A stretch of 64,000 nt of DNA from Zopfochytrium polystomum. Lineage: Eukaryota > Chytridiomycota > Chytridiomycetes > Chytridiales > Chytridiaceae. Position numbers and translations under genes: made by a program. The notes beneath the pieces were generated by a model. The model was given only the letters and a program-made list of their open reading frames with translations, was not told where the DNA came from and searched no databases. The stretch spans positions 62,001-126,000 of the forward strand of contig JAIVFJ010000182.1 of the NCBI GenBank assembly GCA_025765615.1. Direction: 5' to 3'. The stretch's first letter is position 1. Each line of letters starts with the position of its first letter. Below, one piece after another: positions 19,275-30,892 of the stretch.

Positions 19275-21768
19275 ATGCCCACCACTTTTGCTGCGGCCGT
19301 CAGAACGACCACCACCACCACCGCGCGAGCGATCGGGGGCGGCAGCCGCCCCTCCTTCTCCTCCTCCTCCTCCTCCTCGTCCCGCCGCCACCAACACCAC
19401 CACCACCACTCGCACTACTTTTCCTCATCGCCATCATCGGTATCAGCAGCAGCGCTGTCATCATCATCATCATCATCATCATCATCACCATCCTACCCCT
19501 CCTCCTTCTCTTCCTTCTCTTCGTCCTCCAGCACTTGTTCTTTTTCTACTTCTTCACATGCCCGCACCACCACCGTCATCATCGGCAAGCAGCAGCAGCA
19601 GCAGCAGCACCAGCAGCACCGCCTCTTCTCGTCATGTCCGTCGTCTTCGTTGTTGCTGTCGCGCGGCTCTCCTTCTTCTTCTCCTTCTTCTTCTGCTGCG
19701 ACGGCCGCGTTCCCCCTCGGCGGCAGCGGCCGCCGCATGATGATCCTCGCCGCGCGCTCTTTCGCCACCCACGAGCCGTCCTCCTCCTTGCACGTCGAAA
19801 AGGAAAAGGGGCAGAGGCCGATCTATTTGGACGTGCAGGTAACCCCTTCGGATGAAATTTTCGGATCGAGTTTGTTTCTGTTTTGCGTTTATTGAGATCG
19901 CGGAACGAACCCATTCATTCATTCATTCATTCATTTCATTTCATTTCATTTTCACCGACCGTATTCGTTAACACAAAAGGCCACCAGCCCTGTCGACCCG
20001 CGCGTCCTCGATGCCACGCTGCCGTTCTACCTGCAGCAGTTTGGCAACCCGCACTCGCGCACGCATCAGTACGGATGGGAGTCTGAGCAGGCCGTCGAAG
20101 ACGCGAGAAAGGTTTGTATTTATTTTTATTTTCTTTGCTCGTTTCAATCGCTTCTTGAAACGCCCGTGGCTCATCGAACAACACACACACACACACACAC
20201 AGCACGTCGCGGACCTGGTCGGCGCCGACCCCAAGGAGATTGTGTTTACGAGCGGGGCGACCGAGTCCAACAACACGTCGATCAAGGGCGTCGCGCACTT
20301 TTACAAGGCGAAAAAGAACCACATCATCACGACGCAGACCGAGCACAAGTGCGTGCTGGACTCTTGCCGCGTGCTGCAGGACGAAGGGTTTCAGGTGACT
20401 TATTTGCCGGTGCAGACGAACGGGGTGTTGGACCTCAAGGTAAGCGCAGCGAGGAAGATTTTTTCGAACAAGAGGGCCCTCGTGCGCAGAAAAGAGGTGG
20501 GAAGCGAAAAAAAGCAAGTGCTCATCCCTATCCATTTTCGATTTGTCGATTTTTGCAAAGGTTCTCGAAGCGGCGATCCGTCCCGAGACGTGCCTCGTCT
20601 CGGTGATGGCCGTCAACAACGAGATTGGCGTGATTCAACCGCTGGCCGAGATTGGTGCGTTCACTCTCTCTCCCGTTTCTCCCTCTGCTCTGTCTGACGA
20701 TTCCCTTTTCTTTTTTTTGACCTTTGCCTCCGATTCCTTAGGTAAACTGTGCCGAGAGCGCAAAATATTCTTCCACGTGAGTGAATGATCGTCAGACGCT
20801 TCATTCTCTGCCCCTCCTTCTTTCCCTCATGCGTTCGCTCTCTCAACCAACAAACAAAAACAGACGGACGCGGCGCAGGCGGTCGGCAAGATTCCCGTGG
20901 ACGTCAACGCCATGAACATTGACCTGATGTCGATATCGGGGCACAAGATCTACGGCCCAAAGGGCGTGGGTGCGCTGTACGTGCGCCGGCGGCCGCGCGT
21001 GCGTCTAGAGCCGATCCTGTCTGGCGGCGGGCAGGAGCGCGGCTTGCGCAGCGGCACAGTGCCGACGCCGCTCGCGGTCGGCATTGGCGAGGCGTGTCGC
21101 ATCGCAAAGAACGAGATGGCGGTTTGTAGTGTTTTTGTTTTTGTGTTTTTGAGTTTTTTGTTTTGTGTTTTGTTTGACTGCGAAAAGGCGAAGAGAGAGG
21201 CTCACACCACGATTGATTTTTTTTTTTTTTTTTTTTTGTCCTTCCTTTTGTTGTTATCGAAAACAAAACTAGTACGACCACGCGCGCATCAAGAAGCTCG
21301 CAGACAGGCTGTACACGGGAATCACGAGCAAGGTCGACCACGTCGTGCGCAACGGAGACCCCGACGCGTGGTACCCTGGTAACTTCAGCGTCTCCCTCTC
21401 TCTCTCTCTCTCTCGTCCTTTCTTCCTTTCGTGTCTTAGCTCACACACACACACACACACACACCTTTATCACAACAACAAACAAGGCTGCCTGAACCTG
21501 TCGTTCGCGTACGTCGAGGGCGAGTCGCTGCTGATGGCGCTCAAGGAAATCGCACTGTCGTCAGGCAGCGCGTGCACGTCAGCATCGCTGGAGCCGTCGT
21601 ACGTGCTGCGCGCGCTGGGCGCGGACGACGAGACGGCGCACTCGTCGATCCGGTTCGGAATCGGGCGGTTCACAACCGAGGCCGAGATCGACTTTGTGGT
21701 CGACCGCGTCGTCAGGCACGTCGGGCGGCTGCGCGAGATGAGCCCGTTGTGGGAGATGGTATGAGTGG

Positions 21769-21801
<33 letters not shown>

Positions 21802-21938
21802 GTCTTGCGTTTGACGCTCTCTCCTCTCTCTCTCTCCTCTCTCTCGTGTGTGTCTGCTCGCAACCCCACCCACCGCCCAAACCAACCAAGGTCCAAGAGG
21901 GCATCGACCTTAAGTCGATCAAGTGGACGGAGCACTAG
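19275..21938 (+). CDS. NFS1: Mitochondrial cysteine desulfurase NFS1
   Basis: Class V aminotransferase-fold PLP enzyme that takes sulfur from cysteine and delivers it as persulfide to the ISCU scaffold for Fe-S cluster assembly in mitochondria; it also supports tRNA thiolation. Nine exons join in frame to 581 residues: 19275-19838, 19980-20111, 20203-20439, 20561-20654, 20742-20776, 20864-21121, 21273-21378, 21487-21758, 21891-21938. All introns are GT-AG. Visible motifs: [46 protein letters not shown], the PLP lysine in [12 protein letters not shown] (K382), and the catalytic loop [15 protein letters not shown] with C505. The C-terminus KSIKWTEH is typical of eukaryotic NFS1. The first ~180 residues are Ser/His/Gln-rich low complexity with a late SFATHEP-type segment, far longer than usual presequences. 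The start is the first in-frame ATG; a later Met ([11 protein letters not shown], near residue 156) could also initiate. Confidence 0.95.
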
Positions 21939-22388
21939 GCGAGCTAGCGAGCGCGCCTGAACAAGAAGCAAGAAAGCAGCAAGAAAGCAAGATCGGCTGT
22001 TCGTTTCGTTCGGTTCGGTTCGGTTCGTTTCGGTTCGATTTGCTTTGTTTTTCTGTTTGCCGCCGTTTGTCCTTTGCCGTCGTTCGTCGTCTCATCATCA
22101 CATCACAAAGCGAGCGACAAGAAAAGCAACAAAAAGAAAAAAAAAAGAATTCTTGAAATAAAAATAGTAAGAAAGAAAAATCAATGGGAAAATACGCAGG
22201 TTTGAGAGAGAGAGTGAGAGAGAGAGAGAGTGGGGGTCGGTGGGTCTTTCCCCACGCAGGCATCTCGGGCGAGATTTGCGGCAGGCGGGAACCCCGCGCA
22301 AGGCGGGCCGGGAGGTCGTCGATGATCCCGGAGCGGAGTATTTGGAAACTGCCCGAAAGCAAGCGAATTGCAGGGGCTCTCTATCTAT
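21939..22388. other. NFS1 3' flank
   Basis: Pyrimidine/purine-skewed DNA with a TTCGG-type pentamer repeat at about 21998-22040 and AATAAAAATAG at 22157, a plausible polyadenylation signal for NFS1. No ORF of interest. Confidence 0.45.
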
Positions 22389-23426
22389 TCATCCTTTCGC
22401 TATCCCCCCCCTTCCCCCATCGCGACTTGCAAGCCGGCTCAGCCCAATTTTGCAGCGGGGACCAAACGCTTTGCTTGTGGCGGGTGTTGGGGTTTTGGGC
22501 GGCGTTTTGTTCTTGGGGCAGCCTGGTGAGCGTGGGAGTTTTCGAATCATATCAGGAATATTAGCCCTTCGCTGTGAAATCATTGAATCGAGAACCTCAT
22601 TCCCAGTATCCAAGAATTCGACCTTTCTGCGATATATATGTTTGCAAAAAGCGGTAAAAATCGGTGACAATTGATTCCAGTTGGCAATTTGCCCTTGTAC
22701 CTCTGAAACAGCTGCATAGGCCCTTCCACCTTCCTGCTGGTTGAAAGTTTCACCACAATCTCTTTTGCTTAATAACTGCCTTGTAAACATCACGCTGTTC
22801 AAACTCATGATTGGTTTTCACCACATAAATACTGCCAAAGCAATTCACCTGAAGAGTGTCGAAATACAGTTCCCACGTTCACTTTTCGAGCCAACTATAG
22901 CTCAAAGTCCTTCAAGTGTTTTTTCACCAACTCCTGTTGGCTTATCCATGGGTGCAGTCAATCTGTACAGTCCCTTGGAGATCCCGTTACTTGCCTCAGA
23001 ATCTTCATCTCCTGTCATCATCAGGGTCCTCTTCCATTTCCCATCCCAAATCGCTTGCAGATGCTGAGCTCTCGTGCAAAACCAGTGCCCGCTTTTGCAC
23101 TGGCTCTGCAGATTTCACCAACTGTTAGATACATTTGGAAAGCATCTCTTCTTACCCTGCTTGCAGGAGTAGACTTGGGCGTTTCCTTTGTCATGCTGTT
23201 TGAAGAGGGCACCAATTGCTTTGGGTTTCCTTCCTCTGCTTGATTTGAAGACTGAGTGGCGTGAACAACATACCACTTCGTGAGACAAGAACACGTCAGT
23301 ACAGACATACCACCCACCTAAGCAACTGAGCTTTTGTTTCCCATGCCATTCCAAGATGGAAAGCAGTTCTGTCCAACTGAGTTCATTAATCAATGAATAG
23401 AAAATCACTCTGTCTGGCAGTTCCAT
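22389..23426 (-). pseudogene. Unrecognised coding-like remnant
   Basis: Several minus-strand frames have ordinary protein composition, in order: SSRGRKPKAIGALFKQHDKG, DGKWKRTLMMTGDEDSEAS, and FCKHIYRRKVEFLDTGNEVL followed by DSMISQRRANI. They are separated by stops and frame changes. I cannot assign a family. A decayed transposon protein or a broken host gene are both possible. Confidence 0.3.
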
Positions 23427-23924
23427 TTAAATCATTCCACTATTATGTTACTAGAAAAAAAAAAATGTGCAAACAACTCACAGAAGCAGAAGTACTCTCT
23501 TCCGCTTTTGGCACTCGAACTGAATGTTTTGCCTTTCGCTTGCAAGAGAAATTGTTGTTTCCAAATTTGGTTCACAAAAGTTTACGAATTGAAATTTATC
23601 AACTCACACAAGTAGTTTTCAGAGTTGTGTCCACTTTTGTATCCTCAGTTGATTCTTTGCCAGCTGATTGACTTCCTGGTTTGGTAGAAACAAATGACTG
23701 GGGGCGATATAAGTGAGTTGAAAAGAAAAAGTTGTTCTGAATCATTTCTATTTATATTGTTTCAGAAGAATGGCTTTGGAGTCAGCAGCTGTGGCTTTCG
23801 ACTTGAAGAAGGTCAGAAGATTCATTGTTGCAGATTCTCATACCTTGCGACGCACAAGGAGATTTTCAGAAATTGCACTTGTCATAGCAAAAATCTCAGA
23901 CTTGGACTGTGAACGCCTGCCCTT
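23427..23924. other. No recognisable gene
   Basis: Neutral-composition spacer with short frames only. Confidence 0.5.
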
Positions 23925-25400
23925 CTGTGAGACTGTGCTCTCTAAATCTCCTCACCCTGGGCTAGAGGTGGAAATAAGGCAATGGCCTAAATACCAATCC
24001 TACCTAATGAAAAGGGCAAAAGAAGGCGTCTAGGGGTCACCAGACAGGAAAATGTATTTGGAGTCTACCAAAGCCCATCATCAGACACAAAATAAACTCT
24101 TTAAACACAAAAAAGAGCAGCTATCACACATCTAAACGGGAAACATAAGAAAAGTGTGACAAGGGTGGCACAATCACAAAAGGAAGTGCAAAATGCCTCT
24201 GGTCCAAGACACAGAGAAACCCCAATGGCAAAGCCAAAGGGACCGAATCACTTGGTAAGGAATGAGACTTAGGGCAACAAAGGGGGCGCCTAAGGCAGCA
24301 CCAACCAATCTGTGCCAGCTCCTTCCCAAGGCAGAAGCCAAGGGGGAAGGCAAGAGAGTGGGGAGGAAAGTGGCCAGGTCCCAACCTGTTGGAGCCACCA
24401 CCTTGGAGCACCAGCTCCCTCTCTGCCAAAGACAAGTCCTAAGTTGGAGGGGGTTGGACACAAAGGGCAAACACAAGGACCAGTTAGTGTGCAGAGATGC
24501 CTGTTGGATCAAACCAGAACTGTTTTCCACTTAACAGAACCAGACACATCTTGTCTCACTCCCAAGAGAGGTTACAACTCAATCCAAGGAGGGGGCACAC
24601 AGGGTGGGAGACAGTGGGACTCTTCTTGCTTCATCCTACTAGGACACAGACACCTGCCTCACCAGACCAGAGGAATCCCCTATCTTAGAAGCAAGGAAGG
24701 TTAAACCCACTCCCACACATAAGTGTGGCACCATGACATCACAGGCAATAGTCTGAGAGAAAGAGGGTCTGAACCGGTGAAGACCAGGCCCACCAGAGGC
24801 CACAGGAGCCAACACACAGGGACATGGGGGCATACCTGAGAGTCCATTCCTACAGCAGTACCTGACCAGCCAACTCATTCATATCACCTTGAGAGACCTG
24901 GATTTGACTAGATGTATTGATAGGAACCTAGAGGCACCACCACAGATTTACCCTCTATCCTTCCATCACCAAGTGGCTCCTACACAGTCCAACCCAAACA
25001 GTATGCAGATTGGTGAGGTGCACTGGGGATTGAACCCAACACTGCCATGATGGCCAAGAGGAACCAACCCTCCTGTCACACCAGGGGACTGCAACCCCCA
25101 GCTCATACACACAGTCCGTAAAGAAAGAATGGGTGGGTGATTCACCAAATGGGGCTGAGCCATCAACTAAGAGAGACAGCTCAGAGAATCATGGGGCCAT
25201 TTCTTGGCAGACAGCCACCAGAGCAGAGTGGAGGGGGGGTGGAGGAACTGGCAAGAAATGATTGGTGCAGACAAGGAGACAGTCACCACAGCCACAGAAA
25301 GAAAGAAAGACACACAAAGAGAGACAGTAAACAAACAATTAATAAAAGATAAAACAAAGGAAAATACTAATTGAAAAAATAAGTAAACATCATCAACAGA
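23925..25400 (+). repeat. Dispersed repeat R1, long copy 2
   Basis: Collinear with 14391-15900, with many small indels. It carries the same minus-strand T-arm-like motif (TTGGG-TTCAATC-CCCAG) near 25030 and the same A-rich tail (AAACAAACAATTAATAAAAG). An insertion of about 150 bp relative to copy 1 lies at about 24215-24430. No protein signature. Confidence 0.65.
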
Positions 25401-26693
25401 AAGAGAAAGAAAAGCCCTGTCTTCTCATGCCACTCATATGAGGTATTACATCATGGTAGCTGGGCATCTGGACTTTGCACTTCTCCCACAGAAGTGATTC
25501 AGTTCTTAGTCATTCCAAAAGTGAGGGGTAATTAGCTGGACATACTGGGCTTTGCAGTCCAACAATCAGCATGTCTCAAACTTGGCACCTTCCCAATTGA
25601 AGGGAGCGCTTTTATGACAGATCTCAAGACTTTATCACTGAGACCTCAGTGTAGTCCCACATTTCCTCCATTCCTTGGTTGTCCTCTTCCCCTCAGGCGG
25701 CCGTCTTGCTCTTGTTTCTCACAGGTTTTCTGAGCACCCTCTTTACAAAGCAAGCAGGACCTTATCTCCAGCCAGCATGAATTATGGTTGAGACTTAAAA
25801 TATATCTGATCCCCAACTTCTGTTCTTGATTGAAGAAACTTCCTTCGCAAATGCTCTTGTAGAAGTAAGTGTTTAACATTGAAGTTACTGCAATTAAATA
25901 GTTTGCAATTGGATCTTGGACCTGTCTGCAGTCGCTCCTGGTTGTGTTGTGCGCAAGCTAAGGTTTCAAATCGGCACTCGATATGCAATAAACGTCGCGA
26001 CATGCATAATCAGGCAGTGATTGGCGGCAAGCGCAACGTTGTCCATGCTGTCGCGACACAGTATCGCCGGAATTATTGCTCACCGAGGACATTTACTTAT
26101 TGAATAGAACCCACTTCCGAGAACGATGCGCAGGAATGTTCCAACTGGGATAGGCGACACAATACCAGTAAGAGGTCCAGTATCGCGATAACGTATCGAT
26201 TTGAAACCTTAGGCGGCAAGCGTTTCCTCTCTTGAGTGTTCTAAAACCGCTGTGGACAGGACCAAACCCTTTCCTGCGACAGGTGTGACTTTTGGGCAGA
26301 GTGCAGAGCAAGGGCCAGTTTACTTTGAAAAGAAAAAAGAGTGTTCAAAGCAGGCCATTTTTTCCTCACATACATCAGCATGAAAAATTTTTGGTTTCTT
26401 GAGTTGCGATGTTGATTGACACGGAAAGTGGGGGGCATACGTATTTTATCAGAGGTGAAATCTGGATTTATGTCCTTGAAAACTTCCATCACAATCAATC
26501 ATGTCTGGCTTGCGGAATTGGGAGAATTCCCTGACTGCCAATTTTTCAATGGCATGTCCAAGCACCTACCAATATGAATTTGTTTAGTGTTAACTCCAAA
26601 GCTGCCACCTTCCCGGCCTCCATAATACTTCACAAAAAACTGGCGCTTTGCCATGGATTTTTTTTTTCTTTACGTTCCTCTCTTGTATTTGTA
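25401..26693. other. Repeat debris and spacer
   Basis: 25575-25610 matches the tRNA-like repeat near 16190-16225. 25622-25660 matches 18145-18183 (ACTTTACCACTGAGACCTT-like). The rest shows no gene. Confidence 0.45.
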
Positions 26694-26774
26694 GGGCAGA
26701 TGGCCGAGTGGTTAAGGCGCCAGATTTAGGCTCTGGTCTCGCAAGAGGCGTGGGTTCGAGCCCCACTCTGCTCA
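26694..26774 (+). tRNA. tRNA-Leu(TAG)
   Basis: An 81-nt class II tRNA. Acceptor GGGCAGA pairs with TCTGCTC. The D-arm is GCCGAGTGGTTAAGGC. Anticodon stem CCAGA/TCTGG encloses TTTAGGC, giving anticodon TAG for CTA. The long variable arm is TCTCGCAAGAGGC. T-arm GTGGG-TTCGAGC-CCCAC is perfect and the discriminator is A. A run of T upstream (26659-26668) lies outside the gene. It looks functional and has no intron. Confidence 0.95.
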
Positions 26775-27249
26775 TCCCTGGTTGCAATGTCCAGGTTACC
26801 TTCCACCTTTGTGGATGTGTGGTCACATTCTGCCGTCACTGCTGCAAAAGTTGCCTAAAAACACATCTGTTTGATTTCAAAGTATGATGGATCCAAACTT
26901 GACAGATATGGAAATAGAGTAAGGCTGAACAAAAGGCAAAGGGCAGAATCCCAATGAGAACAGAGCACGACAATGACCTGTTGTTCACGCAGGGCGAGGC
27001 GAGTTTTTTTTTTCTTTTTCTTTTTTTTTCAATCCTCTTCACATCACTCAGTGCTTTCGAATGTCAATGATATGAGTAAACTACAATGAGATGATGCTAC
27101 ACAAAACAAAGGTGGAGCTTCCAAATGATACCAACATCGATTTTTCCATTCGAGGTACTATTCATGTCTTGGAATGTGTAGACCCACTAGCTGCAATATC
27201 ACCGGGGTCCCGCAGGGCAGCTCCTGTGGGCGGGGACATCTACCTGTGT
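26775..27249. other. No recognisable gene
   Basis: Spacer with a T/C-rich tract at 27004-27031. No supported ORF. Confidence 0.5.
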
Positions 27250-27950
27250 GACAACCCTCACCGTTCAGCGGCAGTGTTGGCCAGGGAAGAGTCAGGGACA
27301 ACATTTCACTCTCTTGTACACACGCAGACCTTGCTCTGCTTCCCTGATTCAAAAGTTGCCTTGTCAGTCCACACTTTGGCCCAATCATCGACAGTCCAAT
27401 CTTTGTTCTTGCCAGCAAATGCCAGGTGCCCAGGTTGATTTTTCAGCGGCAAAAAATGTCTCCTCTTCCAATTACAGCTGTGAATTCCAAGCAGGTGCAA
27501 GTGCCTCTGAATGGTTCTGGTTGAAACTAGTGAAGACCAAGCTGAATTCACAACATTTGAGATGTAACGAACGGCAGCAATTCTCAGCAGATCCTCTTGT
27601 TGCCCAAGCCAAATAATGTAGATCATAGACTGCGAGCTTTTGGGTCATATGCTGTGTGGGAGATCCACCATGCTTCCTGTCTTCTTGAAACAGCGTATGA
27701 TACTTTGGGCACTTGCACACTTGATAGGAACGAAGTTGCTGATTTTCCCAAGGCTCCGTCCCTTCTTATGCAAGTTGACCACTGTCTCACATATGGCAGC
27801 ACTGTGCTTCTCGTAATGCTGCTTCTCCATGCCAAGTTTGTTGGCAATCTGGGTGATCTGGATCGAGGCAGGCGACTCTGATTGTGTGGTGGCAGTGGTT
27901 GGCAGACATTGTTTTAACAAGGTGTATGAAGACTTTTGTTCCCCCATGCA
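27250..27950 (-). pseudogene. Tc1/mariner transposase remnant B
   Basis: The minus strand begins with a terminal repeat near 27950 (GGGGGAACAAAAGTCTTC). An HTH region in damaged form follows (NLHKKGRSLGKIS). Then come STRTIQRHLHLLGIHS and HLAFAGKNKDWTVDDWAKV, the conserved HTH-2 and start of the DDE core of Tc1 transposases. Several frame breaks occur, and the catalytic C-terminal half is missing. Confidence 0.75.
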
Positions 27951-28552
27951 CAGCCAGGGGAAGAAAATCTTCAGACACTTGGACGAATTGAAACAAAGGT
28001 GTCAGTTCAAACCCTTTTGTTCACACATTCCAAAAAAAAAGTAGAAACAGTAAAATAGGTGCAAGGGGCAGCTACCTCGATATTTGGTAGAACCACCTTT
28101 GTTTTTGATAACAGCCTTAATTCTCCTTGGCATACTTTCAACTAAACTTTGAAGAAACAAAGGGTAAATTTTGCTCCACGCACTTGCAACTGATTTTTCA
28201 ACGGTGGAATTCCCGAGGGATGACCCTTTTCCACTGTTAGATTCAGGTGTTCCCAGAGATGCTTGTTTAGGTTTAGATCTGGGCTTTGTGCAGGCCAATC
28301 CAGAACTTTCAATTCATGTTTCTGAAACCATTGTCCCACTTTCACTGCTTTGTGAGCTGATGCTTGCTGATAAATGAAACTGGCAGTCACATCCTGTTGG
28401 AAGTCAATTTTCATATCCATATAGTCCAGAAAACCCTCAAACTCCATCCAGAATGTCAAGATACTTCGATAAGTTGAGTCTGCTATTGATGAACAAAAAG
28501 CATCCTGGGTTAATTGGTGACAATTCTCTGCAGAGCCTTTTGTTGCCCAGGC
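27951..28552 (-). pseudogene. Tc1/mariner transposase remnant A (C-terminal half)
   Basis: It reads DFQQDVTASFIYQ, then WFQKHELKVLDWPAQSPDLN, then LVESMPRRIKAVIKNKGGST in an adjacent frame: the second and third acidic regions and the C-terminus of Tc1 transposase. It ends in a terminal repeat (GAAGATTTTCTTCCCCTGG) directly abutting the start of remnant B. Its 5' side is cut by the copia LTR at 28553. Confidence 0.75.
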
Positions 28553-28964
28553 TGTGAACAGTCTACTCTTAGTGAGTGAGAGGAAGGAGTGAGTGAAGTG
28601 GAGATGTGTGTTTGTGGGTGGTCCTTCTCCCCAACTTGGAGAGAAAGAAAAAAACTCTGCAATGAATAATTGATACATAATGATGATATGCACGCTGTAA
28701 TAGTTGCTAGGCAAGCATGACCGGCACAGGGTAAAACCCTCTCCTATATTATCCGCTTGAACAGAGGAGGAGGAAAACTGTTAACACCTGGTTTCTGTTC
28801 CACTTAATACTCAGAGTATTTGTCAACAGCTCAAGCCAGTGCCCAGGTCTGCATTGGCGGTGGCTCGCTCTCCCATGGGTATCATGAGAATGATAACTGA
28901 CAGTCACAATAGGTTCAGGTCTGTCTTGTGTATCTTGCCGCTAACCAGTCAGTTTCGCCTAACA
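28553..28964 (-). repeat. Longest solo LTR of the Ty1/copia family
   Basis: 412 bp. On the minus strand it starts TGTTAGGCGAAACTG and ends ACTGTTCACA (TG...CA). It contains all blocks seen in the partial copies at 495, 2049, 17585 and 44149. The flanking 5 bp (CAGGC and GTCGC) are not a matching target duplication. Confidence 0.7.
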
Positions 28965-29029
28965 GTCGCTAATCCTGTGAATGCTTTATCCCTTCTCATG
29001 CGAATTGACAACTCTCTTGGATAATCCAG

Positions 29030-29220
29030 CATCATGCTTCGTGTGACGCTGTTTCTCATGCTGAATTTGGAGGTGATCTTGGGGATGGTGACGGCAGTTG
29101 GAGCTGCAGATCAGGTGGAGGTGGTGGCAGGACGAGCCTGTTTTGACAAGGAGTCCAAAGACTTTTTCCCCTCTACTGCACAGGGGATGACAAATGTTTT
29201 CGGCCACCCTCAAAACTTAA
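29030..29220 (-). pseudogene. Tc1/mariner terminal fragment
   Basis: The minus strand starts with a terminal-repeat-like GGGATGACAAATG... segment in reverse and encodes HTH-like debris related to remnant B (HLQIQHEKQRH...). It is too short to restore a reading. Confidence 0.4.
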
Positions 29221-30340
29221 AGGGTTGGTCAAGATAGTCATTTAGGTAGTCTCTTTCGATTTGAACGAATTGTTAAGAAACTTCGTACATATGTAGAACG
29301 GTGATAACCCAACATGCTCCATTAAAATGGATGTTGTCGAGCTGCGGCAAGAGTAGTTTTTTGCTGTCTCAACCTGAAATTTCGGAGAATGGAAGAATAA
29401 CTTACATTGGTCACAAACTGAGTGAGACTGAACAGTCTTCGACAATTTGACTGCTCAAAATGCAAGAGATTGGTGAGTAATTATCATGAAGGTACGTATT
29501 CCTGCCAAAAAAATTTCCCAAACCAAGATGTGATCTTGAAGTTATCATAAGCACCCAAGTGGACGGCGAAAAAATTATGTCATTTAGAAACCCTCGTTTA
29601 TGACTTAGTTCTGTTCGGTTCCCATCTGGTGATTGAAAGCATTTCAGGTCTGAGAACAGTCTATGAAAGTCTGAAAAGCCACTGAATAAGGGCATTCTAT
29701 GACGGATTCCACACCACACATTTGGACGACTTGAGCAGCGCGTCGTGGTGGAGTTCAGTTGGTTACCAAGTTGGCATGCGATGGAGGTGAGGAGGGACAT
29801 TACGGAGAACGCAGTCGCAAGCAGTTGCCTGTGGTTATTCCCTCCATGGCAAAGCCTGAAATTAGGTGCAACAGAGGAACCTTATAATTCCAGCTAAAAT
29901 GACGTCATCTGGCAACGCACTGTATTTGGACCGAAAATTCACTGCGAAACGCGAAACGAAGTGCAAAAACGCTGACGGAACCAAAGTTTTCGGGATATTG
30001 CTCCAGTATGATATCACTGAATCACGGGATGGAAGGTGCGAAGATATTTGAGTGCCCTGCCTCCCTAGCGGTGCGGTTGTGCTCAGCGAATAACTAAGCA
30101 CAGCAGGCACACCCACTACGGCCGGGCTCTGCCTGGCTAACCATTCTACTACCCACACGCCCTGCAATGTCCTACGGCAGAAACTTTAACCTAAACTCCT
30201 CTTCCTCCTCCTCATCCTCCTCGTCCGCATCCCTCCCTCATCCCTCCAGTTTGGTAAATAGGCAGATAAGTTGATCGATGGTTTGCTTGTCTGTCGGCGT
30301 GTGTTGACAACCTTTTCAGCGCCAAGCGCCAACCGTCGAG
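29221..30340. other. No recognisable gene
   Basis: 29225-29330 resembles the sub-terminal region of Tc1-type elements seen again near 46200. 30055-30170 (minus strand) has tRNA-like pieces (TGGTTAGCCAGG) without a cloverleaf. Nothing else can be supported. Confidence 0.4.
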
Positions 30341-30344
30341 TGTT

Positions 30345-30381
<37 letters not shown>

Positions 30382-30892
30382 GTCGTTTACTGTTTACGCC
30401 GCGACGCGGGCGCGTTTTTGTTTTGCATCAAGGCTTCGCGTCCGCGTCGGCCGCCTTCCATCTCTTGTTCTTTTCGCGTTTTTTTCACATCGGCCAAGCT
30501 CTGGAAAGAAACGTTGACGAAAAAAAAAAAAACACACATAAACAAAAACACTGTTCTCGCCACGCGAGCGCGCACCCGAAAACTAACGCGTTCGGGCCTT
30601 CCCCCCATCACTACGCTCGTCTTCGCGTCATCTTCTGCTCCCTCCCGGCCCTTCCGACACCCTCCCCGCACCTCCTCTTATAACCCTCATCAACCTCTAC
30701 ACTCCTCACACGCCAGGATTGGTGAGGGTGAACGGAAGCACCGCCGGCCGCGGCGAACGGAATAAAATAAGGATCGTCGAACAGAGCGTGGTTACTACAA
30801 AGACGAAGACTACGACGATAACGACGACAACGCTATCGGCGGCGGGCCGCAAAGACGCGTATTCGTTGGCCGTCATCTGAAGAACAATACAT
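30341..30892 (+). promoter_or_regulatory. Upstream region of the channel gene
   Basis: It starts with a poly(A) run of about 34 at 30344-30377, followed by C/T-rich DNA to the first putative exon. The gene's promoter and 5' UTR are expected here, but no TATA box can be assigned with confidence. Confidence 0.35.
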
